Part shown: positions 30,755 through 40,800 of the stretch, piece after piece
Position numbering within the stretch: the first letter of the stretch is position 1
Layout of the letters: each line of letters begins with the position of its first letter
From: Harmothoe impar
Lineage: Eukaryota; Annelida; Polychaeta; Phyllodocida; Polynoidae
NCBI GenBank assembly: GCA_947462335.1
Contig: OX381704.1
Coordinates: 28,791,955-28,855,954 of the forward strand
DNA length: 64,000 bases
Direction: 5' to 3'
The notes under the pieces: generated by a model
Told to the model about the DNA's origin: nothing
Database searches by the model: none
Seen by the model: only the letters and a program-made list of their open reading frames with translations
Program-made: the position numbers and the translations under genes

Positions 30755-32426
30755 TAACGCGGCCCGGGATATGAGTTGCTGTGATATGACAATTATAAAT
30801 GACAGATAGCCAAAAGACCCTTCTAAGGATAATCATCGTTGTGTCATTCTCGCTACGGCCCGTGTTAATCGCGGAAACCACCTGTGTGTTATCTGAGAAC
30901 ACAACTACTCTGCTGTCTGTCATGGAGGGGCCCCATCTCCACAGAGCTTCTATAAGAGGGTAGAACTCCTGTATATTAATGTTCGCGGGGATCTTCATGT
31001 CCGGCTCGGAACAAAAGTGACCGTGCCTGTCCTCCCTGCTACTAAGAGGACCTTCCCAGGCACCCGCGAGCCAGTCTTGTTCGAACACGACCCCATAGCC
31101 TCTGCCTGAGGCATCCATAGCTAGAGTTAACTCCTTCTTGCTATCTGGGTCGATGATGCGAGCCTCCCCGTTGAACCATCTGGAGAAGCCCTGCCACCAT
31201 ACCAAGTCTTTCTTGAACCCTTTACTTAGAGTTATGTACCTCTTGTTCGCTGGAAAACCACTCAGCATCTTGATCACCCGCTGAGAGAATGTCCTGCCGC
31301 CTTTAACGACAGACGAACAATGAGACAGAATGCCACACAGTTTTTGCAGTTGCTTTCGTGTTGCCTGACGGCGACCGTGAAAAAACGATAGCTCTTGCTC
31401 CAACCTTTGCAGCTTATCCCCCGGCTGTCTCAGTTTCATATGGATACTGTCTATTTCTATGCCCAAGTAACGCTGTATCCTTGACGGGGAAGACACCTTC
31501 TTGTAAGCTATGTAAAATCCTAATTGCCTGAGTAGCTCATGGAGGACACGTTGGGATACCGTGCATTGCCTCTCGCTAGCGGCTAATAATAGGAAATCAT
31601 CCAGGTAATTGAAACACATGTGGCCCTGACGGCGCATGTACCTGGTAACGGCATCCGTGAGTCTATTAAAAATAAAAGGAGCTGCTCTTGTGCCAAAACA
31701 AATACAATTGTCCACCATGTAGGTGTCAGACCCGTCCAACTTCCACTTCAAACCCTGATAATTCCGGTCCTCGGGTCTGATGAGTACCGAGCGGTACGCC
31801 GAAGCAATATCAGTCACCGCCATGTAGTACGACGGACGGAGAACCTCGCACACGTCGTCTAGTCTAGCAAACTTGAAGTGTTGAAAAGTGGCGGACATAT
31901 GGGAATTAATGGACAGTCCGTCGGGCCTGCTGGCATCGGTGATGGGCCTGAAACCCCCGGTAGCCTTGGGAACAGCACCCAAGGCGTGCACACATGTCGG
32001 CTTCTCTCGCGACACGCTGAGTTTCCCGCAGCCCAGCTCCTCTTTCAAGAGCTTATCAATAAAGTCAAAATTATCTACCGAAGCTGACGAATAGTTTTTT
32101 ACCTCATAACTGTCTACCCGTGCATGGGGGTCCACCATCTTGAACCCATGTAGGACACCATCTAATATAAAGTGACAATCCTCATCTATGACACCATGCC
32201 CCAACAACATGTCCCTCCAGCCTGCTGGCTTCAACTGCGACACGACCCCCTGAACCCTGTGTCTGCAGCTAATGTCCCATAGAGGGATATAACCTTTATA
32301 AATGTCTAGTAGGGCATCTATACTACTTGTGCATATTAGCTCTTCACATGTATGAGAGTGAATGTCTTCCATACATGAGGTGCCGACATCCGCTTCGTAG
32401 TCCGCGGAGTCGTGCTCGTCCGTGCC
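30531..32426 (-). CDS. Reverse transcriptase and RNase H of the DIRS/Ngaro-type element
   Basis: It copies element RNA into DNA. Counting from the first ATG at 32372, RT lies at about residues 100-310 with DIASAYRSVLI (D188) and the catalytic NYLDDFLLL (YLDD 256-259). RNase H follows with D420 (AMDASGRG), E469 (NIQEFYPL), D494 (FSDNTQ) and D544 (VADALSRL). The frame continues 18 codons above that ATG to a TGA at 32429-32427 that is in the same frame as the gag-like ORF. Either readthrough or initiation at 32372 is possible. The frame is uninterrupted. Confidence 0.92.
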   Translation of the reverse strand, partial: GTDEHDSADYEADVGTSCMEDIHSHTCEELICTSSIDALLDIYKGYIPLWDISCRHRVQGVVSQLKPAGWRDMLLGHGVIDEDCHFILDGVLHGFKMVDPHARVDSYEVKNYSSASVDNFDFIDKLLKEELGCGKLSVSREKPTCVHALGAVPKATGGFRPITDASRPDGLSINSHMSATFQHFKFARLDDVCEVLRPSYYMAVTDIASAYRSVLIRPEDRNYQGLKWKLDGSDTYMVDNCICFGTRAAPFIFNRLTDAVTRYMRRQGHMCFNYLDDFLLLAASERQCTVSQRVLHELLRQLGFYIAYKKVSSPSRIQRYLGIEIDSIHMKLRQPGDKLQRLEQELSFFHGRRQATRKQLQKLCGILSHCSSVVKGGRTFSQRVIKMLSGFPANKRYITLSKGFKKDLVWWQGFSRWFNGEARIIDPDSKKELTLAMDASGRGYGVVFEQDWLAGAWEGPLSSREDRHGHFCSEPDMKIPANINIQEFYPLIEALWRWGPSMTDSRVVVFSDNTQVVSAINTGRSENDTTMIILRRVFWLSVIYNCHITATHIPGRVNVVADALSRLLFDNSKFPDSLCCRGKPEMHAPGPDGGRGESPRLVPRHLAHQSLAVEALHNILHLARGQGATNG

Positions 32427-34275
32427 TCACGCGTTACGCTGTTGGCCCCCCTGTTGGCCGTAGTTCTGGGTTTGCTGGCCATAGTATGGATGCTGCTGAC
32501 CCTGGAAGCTACCCTGGCTCTGAGGCTGCCCCCCTTGGTTGTAGGGGTTGTGAGCGCATCCCCGAGCCCCGTGCGGGCCACCGCAGACCGCACACGAGTG
32601 TTGCTTCCTGCATAACGGCCAATCGCACGCTGTAAAGTTAAACCGCTTGCACAGGTGGTCAGGGCAGTCGATCCTGAATTTTCCCTGACTTGAAGGCCTA
32701 GCTGGTTGCTTGCCCGGGGCCTTGTTTAGATGAGACATTTGCTTTGCCATCTCCTGTTGCATCTTCACATATGCCAGAGTTTTGTCCATACCCATGTTGT
32801 TTGCCATCGCGCCGTGGTCAGCCGCGGCAAACTTGGGGATCTGCTTTTTCAGCACCTTGTCGGTCACCTCTCTATCATACTGGCATATGGCCTTCATGCA
32901 ATAGGTGGGTTTTATCTCCTTCAGGGCGATGAATTTCATGTGATCTAGGTACGACAAGGGGCTCAAGTCGGGATGATCGGCTATGATCAGGGCCTGCGTG
33001 ACATTGATCATCCCGTAAATTAACTCCCTATAAGACATTTCGCTGTAGTCTTTGTCAGCTGGGAGGTGATAGTCTGGCCTGATCCACAGCTTGGACCTTT
33101 TCCTCATGCTAGCCTCATTAGCTGCATGTAGAGAGGCCAGGATATCACCCTCCACAGCTGACTTACCTGACGCGACGTTTCTGAAGAGGCCATCAACATC
33201 ACCAGACTGTAGGCCCATGTTGCCGAAGCCCAACCCTGCCGTTGCTAGCCCGGTGTGCAGGGTGTGGCTCGCCCCCAGATTTATGCCTAGCCCACCTGCC
33301 GATGGTAGACTAGAGAAACCTGGCGGGGGTGTCGCGGAGAGGGGTTGGCCTGAAGTGTAGGATTGCTGCTGTTGATACCGGTTGGGCCCGTGTTGGCCCC
33401 GTTGTTGCTGTAGATGTTGCTGTAGTGTTTGTTGAGTAGACTGGGCAGAAGGGGTCACATCCCCTGCCAACCCAGCCCACTGTTGCTGCTGTCTCCACAG
33501 CAGAAACTCTGCATAGGAGGGGTCTGCATCCTCCTGCTGTTGCTGCTGCTGATGTTGATGCTGCCCCAACACCTGCTGTTGGTACTGCTCCTGTTGCTGT
33601 TGGGTGTGTCCATGCTTCCCCTCATTGGTAGGATCAGACAGTTGAGAGGATGTTGTGGCCCCAGCAGACCCACACACACCCCCTGATTGCTTAAAACTGC
33701 CAGACTGACCTGTACCATGATGAAGCGTGAAGCTCCCCGGGTGTCCGTGATGAAGCGTGGAGCCTCCCGGCCCCCCGGGATGAAGCGCACCACCCGTGAT
33801 CGTAGACGAAGTCGCCGCCGAGGTATGTGGAGGCTGGCCATTCTCACAAAAGTCTCCCAACCAACTGTCCTGCGACATTTGCGACGGCTTTGAGGATCGT
33901 AGATGGGGTAACTGACCACGCTCTTTCGTTTGCGACCGCTTTTGAGCTTTAATACGCCTTTGTTCTGCCAAAAAAAGCGAAAAAGCGATCCCCTCCTCTC
34001 TGTTTTCGTCTGGGCGGATGTTATGGTCCGCCATCTTGGTTTGCGCATGCGCGCCGAGGTGCTGCTTCGCGGACAGAGACGGAAAGCTTCGGTCCGCGTC
34101 GTCTCCGGGTATCGCCGGCAGTTTGTGGCCGCTGGTGCCCTGGTCCGCGTAGTATAAGGCTGTTCCGCGGGAGTCCGCCGGCCGCTGCAATTGTCTCCGC
34201 GTTGTCCGCCTTGTATCGCACCAACAACACCGCGGAAGGCCGCTTCTGCGAAGTTTGTATCTCTCTCTATTCGAT
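32427..34275 (-). CDS. Gag-like protein, main part
   Basis: An open frame of more than 580 residues ends at TGA 32429-32427. Its first third is hydrophilic. A long Gln-rich stretch (about residues 190-280 counted from the TTG at 34190) follows, encoded by CAG/CAA runs. Then comes a more compact region (IRPDYHLPADKDYSEMSYRE and onward) and a Cys/His cluster near the end (CKRFNFTACDWPLCRKQHSC, then CAVCGGPHGARGC) that could bind nucleic acid. The frame opens after a TAA near 34275 and lacks an ATG in its first part, so the N-terminus probably comes from the other frame (34190-34867). The function as a particle protein is inferred from position. Confidence 0.7.
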
Positions 34276-34867
34276 TATTTGCTGCTCTTAAACCTGCTAA
34301 CTCCATCTCGGCCTCTTTCAACCTCTGTGTACGCTTCAAATCCTCCTCTCTAGCCTTCTCTGTAATTGTCAATGCTTCGATCCGGTCTAAAGCTTGCTGG
34401 AGCTCTACCTCCCGGGCCGCACTGTACTCCGCGGCCTCCGCGCTGTGTTGGCGGGCCGTACCGCCCGGGGGTGCCGGCGAGGCAGAGCTGCCTTGGCCGG
34501 TCTCCTGCCGGCCCTGGGAGCCGCCATGGTCGTCCTGTGGCTGTGCCGGTGCAGGCTGGTCCTGTCCCTGCAACACCTTCCTGGGAGTTCCCTTGTCCGG
34601 GTTTGGGGCGTTGCATTTGGGGCAGGAGTTCCTGTTGCCATGGTACTCCGTTCCGCAAAAGCAGACCGTCATTTTGACCGAATTCTTGACCGAAAAAATC
34701 AAAGTCTCTGCTGGCCTGCTGCTGGCCTTGCTGCCTGCTTGCTTGCTGCTGGTACCTCCCCTCCCCTGGAGAAGAGTTCCACGGCTGGTGCCGGTGGGAG
34801 GCACTAGGTGGCACTGGTATGTCACTAATATGGGAATAACTTCCCCAATGGAAGTTATGCCCGACAT
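34190..34867 (-). CDS. Gag-like protein, N-terminal part in a second frame
   Basis: It begins at ATG 34867 inside the terminal repeat, or more likely at ATG 34672 (MTVCFCGTEYHGNRNSCPKC), which opens with a zinc-ribbon-like C-x-C...C-x-x-C set. A Pro/Gln/Gly linker and then a coiled-coil-like stretch (ELQQALDRIEALTITEKARE onward) follow. This frame stays open to 33455 but looks non-coding beyond about 34200, where the gag-like frame above takes over. A frameshift mutation, a sequence error or a programmed shift would explain it. Confidence 0.6.
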
Positions 34868-34868
34868 T
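34810..34868 (-). repeat. 59-bp terminal direct repeat, 5' copy
   Basis: Identical to 29505-29563, with the same 13-5-13 palindrome. An ATG within it (34867-34865) is the first start of the gag-like frame, so the repeat may be translated in part. Confidence 0.9.
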
Positions 34869-34990
34869 TACCCTAGGGAAGATGGGGTAAGACTGGTCAT
34901 GACAACCTCGTTACCATAGCAACAATGTAAACACCCCATTTCCCCCAAATTTTGACAATTTCTCTCAACAGGGATAGGCACATAGCACTA

Positions 34991-35338
34991 AGGCCACTCC
35001 CAAAAAATGTGGTTTCTCATCAGCAAAGTCTGAAAAATATGATGAGGGAGGCTTAAATGGAATATAGGATTATATAGATTTTTGGTGACCAAAATTCACA
35101 TTTGATTGATTTCATTAGAATCAATTGATCTTTAAATATGGGGACAGTATAAGTTCTCTCTATCCTAATCTATTACCTTCTGAATAAGCTTTAATTTGAT
35201 ACCAAATATGCCAACATTTGTCCATTTTTATCATGTGTTTCATTTAAAAAATTAGCGAAAAAACAAGAAGTTTTCCTCAAAACCTGATTTCTATGATGCG
35301 CACGGTGATGAGAAACCATTTTCTTTTTTAAGTAGCCT
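34991..35338. mobile_element. MITE family 2, copy 2 (GGCC ends, TAA duplication)
   Basis: AGGCCACTC...ATGTGGTTTCTCATCA at the left, and the inverse of GGTGATGAGAAACCATTTTC...AGTAGCCT at the right. TAA stands outside both ends (34988-34990 and 35338-35340, sharing one base with the end), as in PIF/Harbinger elements. It is related to 22157-22555. Confidence 0.68.
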
Positions 35339-35358
35339 AATTGAGGTAACAAAGTATC

Positions 35359-35584
35359 TACCGTAAAACCTCGCGTATAAGCCTAACTCGCGTATAAGCC
35401 GCACCCCCAGTTGAGGCCGATCCTATAAGCCGCACTGGCGATCTGAATGTGCCGATTTTAGTACTGTATCATAGTGGCAAAAACTCGCGTATAAGCCGCA
35501 CCCCGACCCTGGGCCGATCCTATAAGCCGCACTGCCGATCTGATTCACGTACTAGCCGCGGCTTATACGTGAGGTTTTACGGTA
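35359..35584. mobile_element. 226-bp MITE with TACCGTAAAACC ends
   Basis: TACCGTAAAACCTCGCGTAT...AAGCC and its inverse match at 24 of 25 bases. The interior repeats CGCGTATAAGCCGCAC and CGATCCTATAAGCCGCACTG twice. Terminal TA on each side is consistent with a TA target duplication. Confidence 0.85.
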
Positions 35585-35904
35585 TCTAATATTTTGGGGG
35601 CAGTTGAAATTATCATATAGGCTTATACATTAAAGCTGCCATACTACCTCAGATATATAGAACGTTCACTTTCTGCATATTTATAAAGGGTCTCCTTAGT
35701 GCAGTATACTGGTAAGATCCCAATCAAATTTGTGGCTTTAAACTGTGCTAAATTCAAAGATAAAGATCAGAAAAAATAGATGCTTCCAGCATTCTATTCA
35801 GCACTTAATTATATCAACAAGTTGGCACCATCTGCAGTGTTACACTAAGAAATAGTAGACTCTGTTGGTAAGATCAGAGATGCAAGACTTGCAGGTAGCA
35901 GTCC
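35585..35904. other. No gene seen
   Basis: AT-rich sequence between a MITE and the gypsy element. No frame, repeat or regulatory motif stood out. Confidence 0.5.
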
Positions 35905-35908
35905 ACTC

Positions 35909-36397
35909 TGTAATGGTCACTTTATGAATTATATCTGACGACCAAGGTAAAATGACAAGTTTGGTTTGGATATGTGTTATATATTAATTAAGGACTATTA
36001 TCAATGTTATCATGTTTAATATGTTTATCATATGTTAATGCACCCAGGATTACCCAGCAGCAAGGGGGTGTATCCCTGAAGGCTGGGGGATGCAAACATG
36101 ATACAGGTACCTACCACACAGGTTGGAGTCAAATGCTAATTACAAGGCAGGAGGGGGGAGGGGGAAAGGGTTACATAACAGGTAACATGGAGCAATAGTG
36201 TAGTACCTCCAGGGGAGGGGGGGATTAAATGGGAACCAATGGGAAGCTAGCTAAACTATTGATTGACAGCCCCCGCGCTGACACTGCACTGTATATATGT
36301 TGAGGATACATTAAAGAATACCAGAGTTCACTTAACCTGTGGTTGGATCGTTTCATTTATCATACATCTATAGATAACCCAAATACCTCCCGTTACA
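35909..36397 (+). repeat. 5' LTR
   Basis: 489 bp from TGTAATGG to CGTTACA, identical by eye to 44376-44864. TATATATG near 36293 could be a TATA box, and ATTAAAGAA near 36311 a variant polyadenylation signal. Confidence 0.93.
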
Positions 36398-36532
36398 ACT
36401 GGAACCTACCGGCAGACCTATCAGTGACTCTCAAAAACGGGACATTTGGGTTAATAAGTGGAATTAACTGGAGGAGGAACTTGGAATATAAGGAGGAAGG
36501 ATATATAGGCGCATTATTGTTAACTGCCCCAA

Positions 36533-37870
36533 ATGGCGCCGCCGGAGGATAACAATGCACCCGCGGCAGCAGTGGATGCACTGCAGATGCAAAGGGACAA
36601 TGCTATGCGGAGGAAGGTGGATAATTATGCCAAAAATATTGGCAGTGTGGACGGCTCCAATAAAGAGGATTTAAGACTTTGGATTAGAGCAGTGGATCAT
36701 GCATCAACCAGATCCGGCGCAACCGAGGAGATGATACTGGATATGGTGTCATACTTAGTGAAGGCCGCACTTGCTGACGTCGTAGATGACGCCGTGGCCG
36801 GCGTCGCAGAAGACGTCAAGCCAACCTGGAAGGGGGTCAAGGATGTTATAAAAAAACACTTTCTTGGTCCAGAGGAGGAAGAGTACATGAGGGATAAGGT
36901 CCAGAGGGCGACTCAGCAACCCTTTGAATTAGTACGCGACTATACCACCAGGTTCACTGCAGGGGTGTCAAGCGCATACACCCAGACGCAACTGGGGGAG
37001 TCCATGCTTAAAGAATCACTCAAGAAAAAACTCATAGAGGGATTACGTGATAAACAACTACGGGTGTTGGTAAAACTGGCGCCGGGAGACACCCTGGCTG
37101 ACGTGGCACAGGAGGCTAACAGGGTGGCTACTGCACTGGGTCTGAATGAGGATGCCCTGGAGGAGCAGGCCGCTATGGCACTGCCACCGCCCCCTCCAGA
37201 AGAAACATCGCCGATTAATAACGCTATGCTTTCTATACAGAAAAATATCCAGAAAAACATTGAGTCTATGACGTCGTCACTGAAAGCTTTTAAACTACAT
37301 TCAGCCCCTGTTGTGGCTGCAGTGTCACCAGGAGAGAATCAGAAGCCTAAGCAACCCATACCTCCGACTCCACCACAGCCCTACAGGTGGGGCCCACCAC
37401 CACCACATACACCAGCCCACGCGTGGCCAACGGGAGGAGGTTGGATCCCGCCAACGGAGGGGCAGTCTCAGTGGTACCACCCAACAGCCTGGAGGGCACC
37501 TAACATGGGGTGGTCCGGGCCACCCCCTCCAGCAGCTCATCAGTCAGCATGGGGTGTGGGAAGAGGTGAACCCACTCAGGTTTTCAACTACTACGGCTCT
37601 CAGGAAGGTACTATGTCTGCACGTGGACCGAGAGGAAGGGGCGCGGGGGGAAGGGGCAACATGGCAGGAGGACCAGCCCCAGGGAGGAATCAGCCATATG
37701 GTACGTCCAAGTGCTATAATTGTGGCGAGATTGGACATTTTGCTAGAGAATGTATGGTGCCAGCTCCTATGGAAGAAGGAGGCCAACTACAAGCAGCATT
37801 GGATATTGTAACCCAGGCCGCCATGAATGCCACCTACTTCAAGAACAACCAACACAACCAGGGAAACTAG
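36533..37870 (+). CDS. Gag of the gypsy element
   Basis: 445 residues from ATG in a fair context (AAATGG) to TAG at 37868-37870. The N-terminal two thirds is the capsid-like helical region (about residues 40-215). A Pro-rich stretch rich in PPP and HTPAHAW follows. A Gly/Arg box (RGPRGRGAGGRGN) and a single zinc knuckle CYNCGEIGHFAREC at about residues 400-413 bind RNA. The stop directly follows the heptamer GGGAAAC. The protein forms the particle that packages element RNA. Confidence 0.93.
   Translation: MAPPEDNNAPAAAVDALQMQRDNAMRRKVDNYAKNIGSVDGSNKEDLRLWIRAVDHASTRSGATEEMILDMVSYLVKAALADVVDDAVAGVAEDVKPTWKGVKDVIKKHFLGPEEEEYMRDKVQRATQQPFELVRDYTTRFTAGVSSAYTQTQLGESMLKESLKKKLIEGLRDKQLRVLVKLAPGDTLADVAQEANRVATALGLNEDALEEQAAMALPPPPPEETSPINNAMLSIQKNIQKNIESMTSSLKAFKLHSAPVVAAVSPGENQKPKQPIPPTPPQPYRWGPPPPHTPAHAWPTGGGWIPPTEGQSQWYHPTAWRAPNMGWSGPPPPAAHQSAWGVGRGEPTQVFNYYGSQEGTMSARGPRGRGAGGRGNMAGGPAPGRNQPYGTSKCYNCGEIGHFARECMVPAPMEEGGQLQAALDIVTQAAMNATYFKNNQHNQGN
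37861..37867 (+). promoter_or_regulatory. -1 frameshift slippery heptamer GGGAAAC
   Basis: In the gag frame it reads CAG GGA AAC TAG, exactly X-XXY-YYZ spacing, with the stop codon next. The pol frame is -1 relative to gag and continues AAA CTA GTG GGC through this point. A downstream stem was not computed; the short GTTA/TAAC pair at about 37892-37902 is only a candidate. Confidence 0.85.
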
Positions 37871-40800
37871 TGGGCGCCGGAGACAACAGAGTTAAAGTAA
37901 CTATCCCCGTGGAAGGGATACTAATGAACACTCTGATTGACTCTGGCGCAGCTAGATCAATGATGGCGGAGTCTAGATGGAGAGATATTTGCAGTAAGAC
38001 TAATCAGCCACTAGCATTGAGACAAGGGGTCCAGTTAAGATCTCTCTCCGGTCACCCTTTACCTACGAAAGGTATAGCAACAATCCAGGTTTTGGGTAAG
38101 CTCATTGATTTCTATGTTACACCTACCATGTCACACGATGTATTGTTAGGTATTGACGCCCTCAATTTGTTGGAGATGACCTTAAACTGTGCTGAAAATC
38201 CTGTTGATAAACGCATTTTGTTAGGGGGTTACTCATTCAAATGGGGAGTGAGGGATGTAGAAATAGCAGGCATTGACGGGGCACATGTTGAAATTGATTA
38301 TTGGATGCAGCAATTCCCGGAATTATTCTCTAGAAAAGACCGTGTTTTGGGGGTGGCTAGTGGAATAGAGATGACCATTGACGTCCAAGGGGCAGCACCC
38401 ATTAACCAACGCCCATATAGGCTAGCACTGCATAAAAGGAAGATGGTGGATGAAGAGATAGATCGTTTGTTAGAACAGGGTATCATCTCACCATCTCGTA
38501 GTCCATGGGCTAGCCCTTTGAATATGGTGACAAAGAAGGATGGATCCTTACGCTGTTGTGTGGATTTCAGAAAGGTAAATGACGTGACTAAAAAGGATGC
38601 TCATCCACTGCCCCATATTCAGGACATCTTTGACTCACTGGTGGGGTCGGAAGTGTATTCAGTACTGGACTTAAAATCCGCGTATTTCCAGTGTTTGGTC
38701 AAACCTGAGTGCAGGGAAATAACAGCCTTTGTATCTCACAGGGGATTATTTGAGTTTAATCGAATGCCGATGGGGATGAGCAATTCCCCGGGAATATGGC
38801 AACGCCATATTAATTCTGTTCTGGCTCCCTTCTTGGGAAAGACTGTAATGGTTTACCTAGACGATATAATCGTCTACTCTAAATCATCTGCAGATCACAC
38901 AAAACACCTCAGACAGGTCATGGAGGCGCTGTGTACAAATGACATGACGTTAAACTCCAAAAAATGTACATTCAGGGGTCGAAAAGTCAAATTACTGGGG
39001 TATATAGTGAGCAAAGACGGTATTAGCCCGGATCCGGAGAAGGTAGAAGCAATAAGGGATATGGCACCTCCGGAAAATATTAAAGCGGTACAAAGGTTTC
39101 TGGGTATGAGTGGGTATTATCGCCAAACGATAGAGGGGTACTCAGAAAAGGCGGCCCCCTTGGTCGAATTGACAAGAGGTGGTGCACGTTTTGAATGGAC
39201 AGCGAAAAGAGAAAAGGCATGGACTGAGTTGAAGATGGCATTGACTTCAGAGCAGGTTATGGCATTCCCCAGATTAGACGCCCCATTCCGTTTGTACACG
39301 GACAGCTCATACTTCAGTATAGGAGGTGTGCTTACTCAAGTTGACAGTAAGGGGCTAGAGCGACCTATTCATTATTTTTCTAAAGCATTGAAACAAGGTC
39401 AAGTGCGGTGGGCAACGGTGGAGAAAGAGGCGTATGCGGTAATATATGCACTCAGAAAATTGAGACCATACCTGCATGGGGCTCAATTCACTATTATTAC
39501 CGATCACAAGCCGTTAAAGTCATTGTTCCTGTCCGAAATCAAAAACACGCGCATCCAAAGGTGGGCAGTCCTTTTGGCAGAATACAGTGCTCCGATTGAG
39601 TACAGAAGAGGGGCATATAACGTCAGAGCGGATATGTTGTCTAGAGTAAAGAGAAAATTGCCATGTGTCAATGTGTGTGTGGGGGCGACGTATGCAACTC
39701 AGTGGGAAGATCCCTATCTGGATAGAGAGGAACTTATAACATTGCAACAGACGCTACCACAATATGCAATGGGCCGGCGGGAGGAGGATGAGTACCTCAT
39801 CATTGATCATGTGTTGTACACACTCTCACCACCGCCAGGGGGCCGGGTACACCCTAGAATCGTTGTCCCACCTTCATTGACGTCAGAATTAATTCTGAAA
39901 ATACATGCGCAGATAGGTCATCAGGGTCTGGACAGGTCATTAAAGAGGGTGCAGGAGGCATATAAATGGTCAAAAATGAGAAAAACAGTATTTGAGGAGG
40001 TCAGGAAGTGTGGGGTCTGCGCAAGGCATCAATTGAAAAAGACATATGCCCCGCCCACACAAATGCCAATTCCGTCGGTCCCCGGGGAGGTGTTAGGGAT
40101 TGACATGATAGGACCCATGCCACAATCACAGTGGGGCAACAAATACGCAATAGTCATTATTGACCACTGTTCAGGTTGGGCGGAGATTGTACCAGTACCA
40201 GATAAAAAGGCGAAAAATGTGGTGTCTTTTCTGGAAAGGGATTTTTTCCCCCGCAATTCAACCCCATGGGTACTTATATCGGACCGGGGAAATGAGTTTA
40301 CATGTAAATCTGTGAGAGATTTCTTGAAGAAAAAACATGTGGATTACCGATATACCTCAGCTTATAAAGCTTCCACAAACGGTAAGACTGAAAGGCTGAA
40401 TCGTACCGTCAAGACAATGATTGCCAAATTAGTGGATGCAAAGGCTCACAGGTGGGAGGATGTGTTGCCACAGGCTCTTGAGAGTTACAGGAATTCTGTG
40501 TCAACTGTCACGGGTTTCACCCCCTTTTTCCTACATCATGGTCGGCATCCCCGAAATCCAGCGCAATTTCCCCATATCATTCCTCCAGGTCAAGATATAA
40601 AGGTTCTCGCGAGTAGGGTAGAGGAATTGGCAAAAGCTCATTACCTGGCCAGGGAAAATGAGAAGGGTCAAAGGGAGCGTAATATGACTCGTTTGGCAAA
40701 ACGAGAAAAGGCCCCGGAATATTTTGAAGGACAACAAGTGTTGTTAGAAAATATAGACAAAACGTCCTTCCAGCCAAAATATGACCATGGGTATATCATT

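Larger units (their letters stand above)
29494..34878 (-). mobile_element. DIRS/Ngaro-type tyrosine-recombinase retrotransposon
   Basis: Reading leftward it carries a gag-like region, RT/RNase H and a tyrosine recombinase, the hallmark set of the DIRS order. No integrase or protease is seen. Perfect 59-bp direct repeats lie at both ends (29505-29563, 34810-34868). Outside and slightly overlapping them is a 13-bp direct repeat ATTTACCCTAGGG (29494-29506 and 34866-34878). The RT and recombinase frames are unbroken. The gag region changes frame once near 34200 and is separated from RT by one in-frame TGA. Ngaro elements have split direct repeats; here simple terminal repeats were found, so the subfamily is uncertain. 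Confidence 0.88.

Noticed and set aside
33455..34190. Continuation of the first gag-like frame to 33455
   Set aside because: Past about 34200 it loses coding character (Arg/Ser-rich, no motifs) while the other frame gains Gln-rich and Cys/His motifs.
34191..34919. 242-residue plus-strand frame and several neighbours
   Set aside because: These are antisense shadows of the GC-rich gag-like region.
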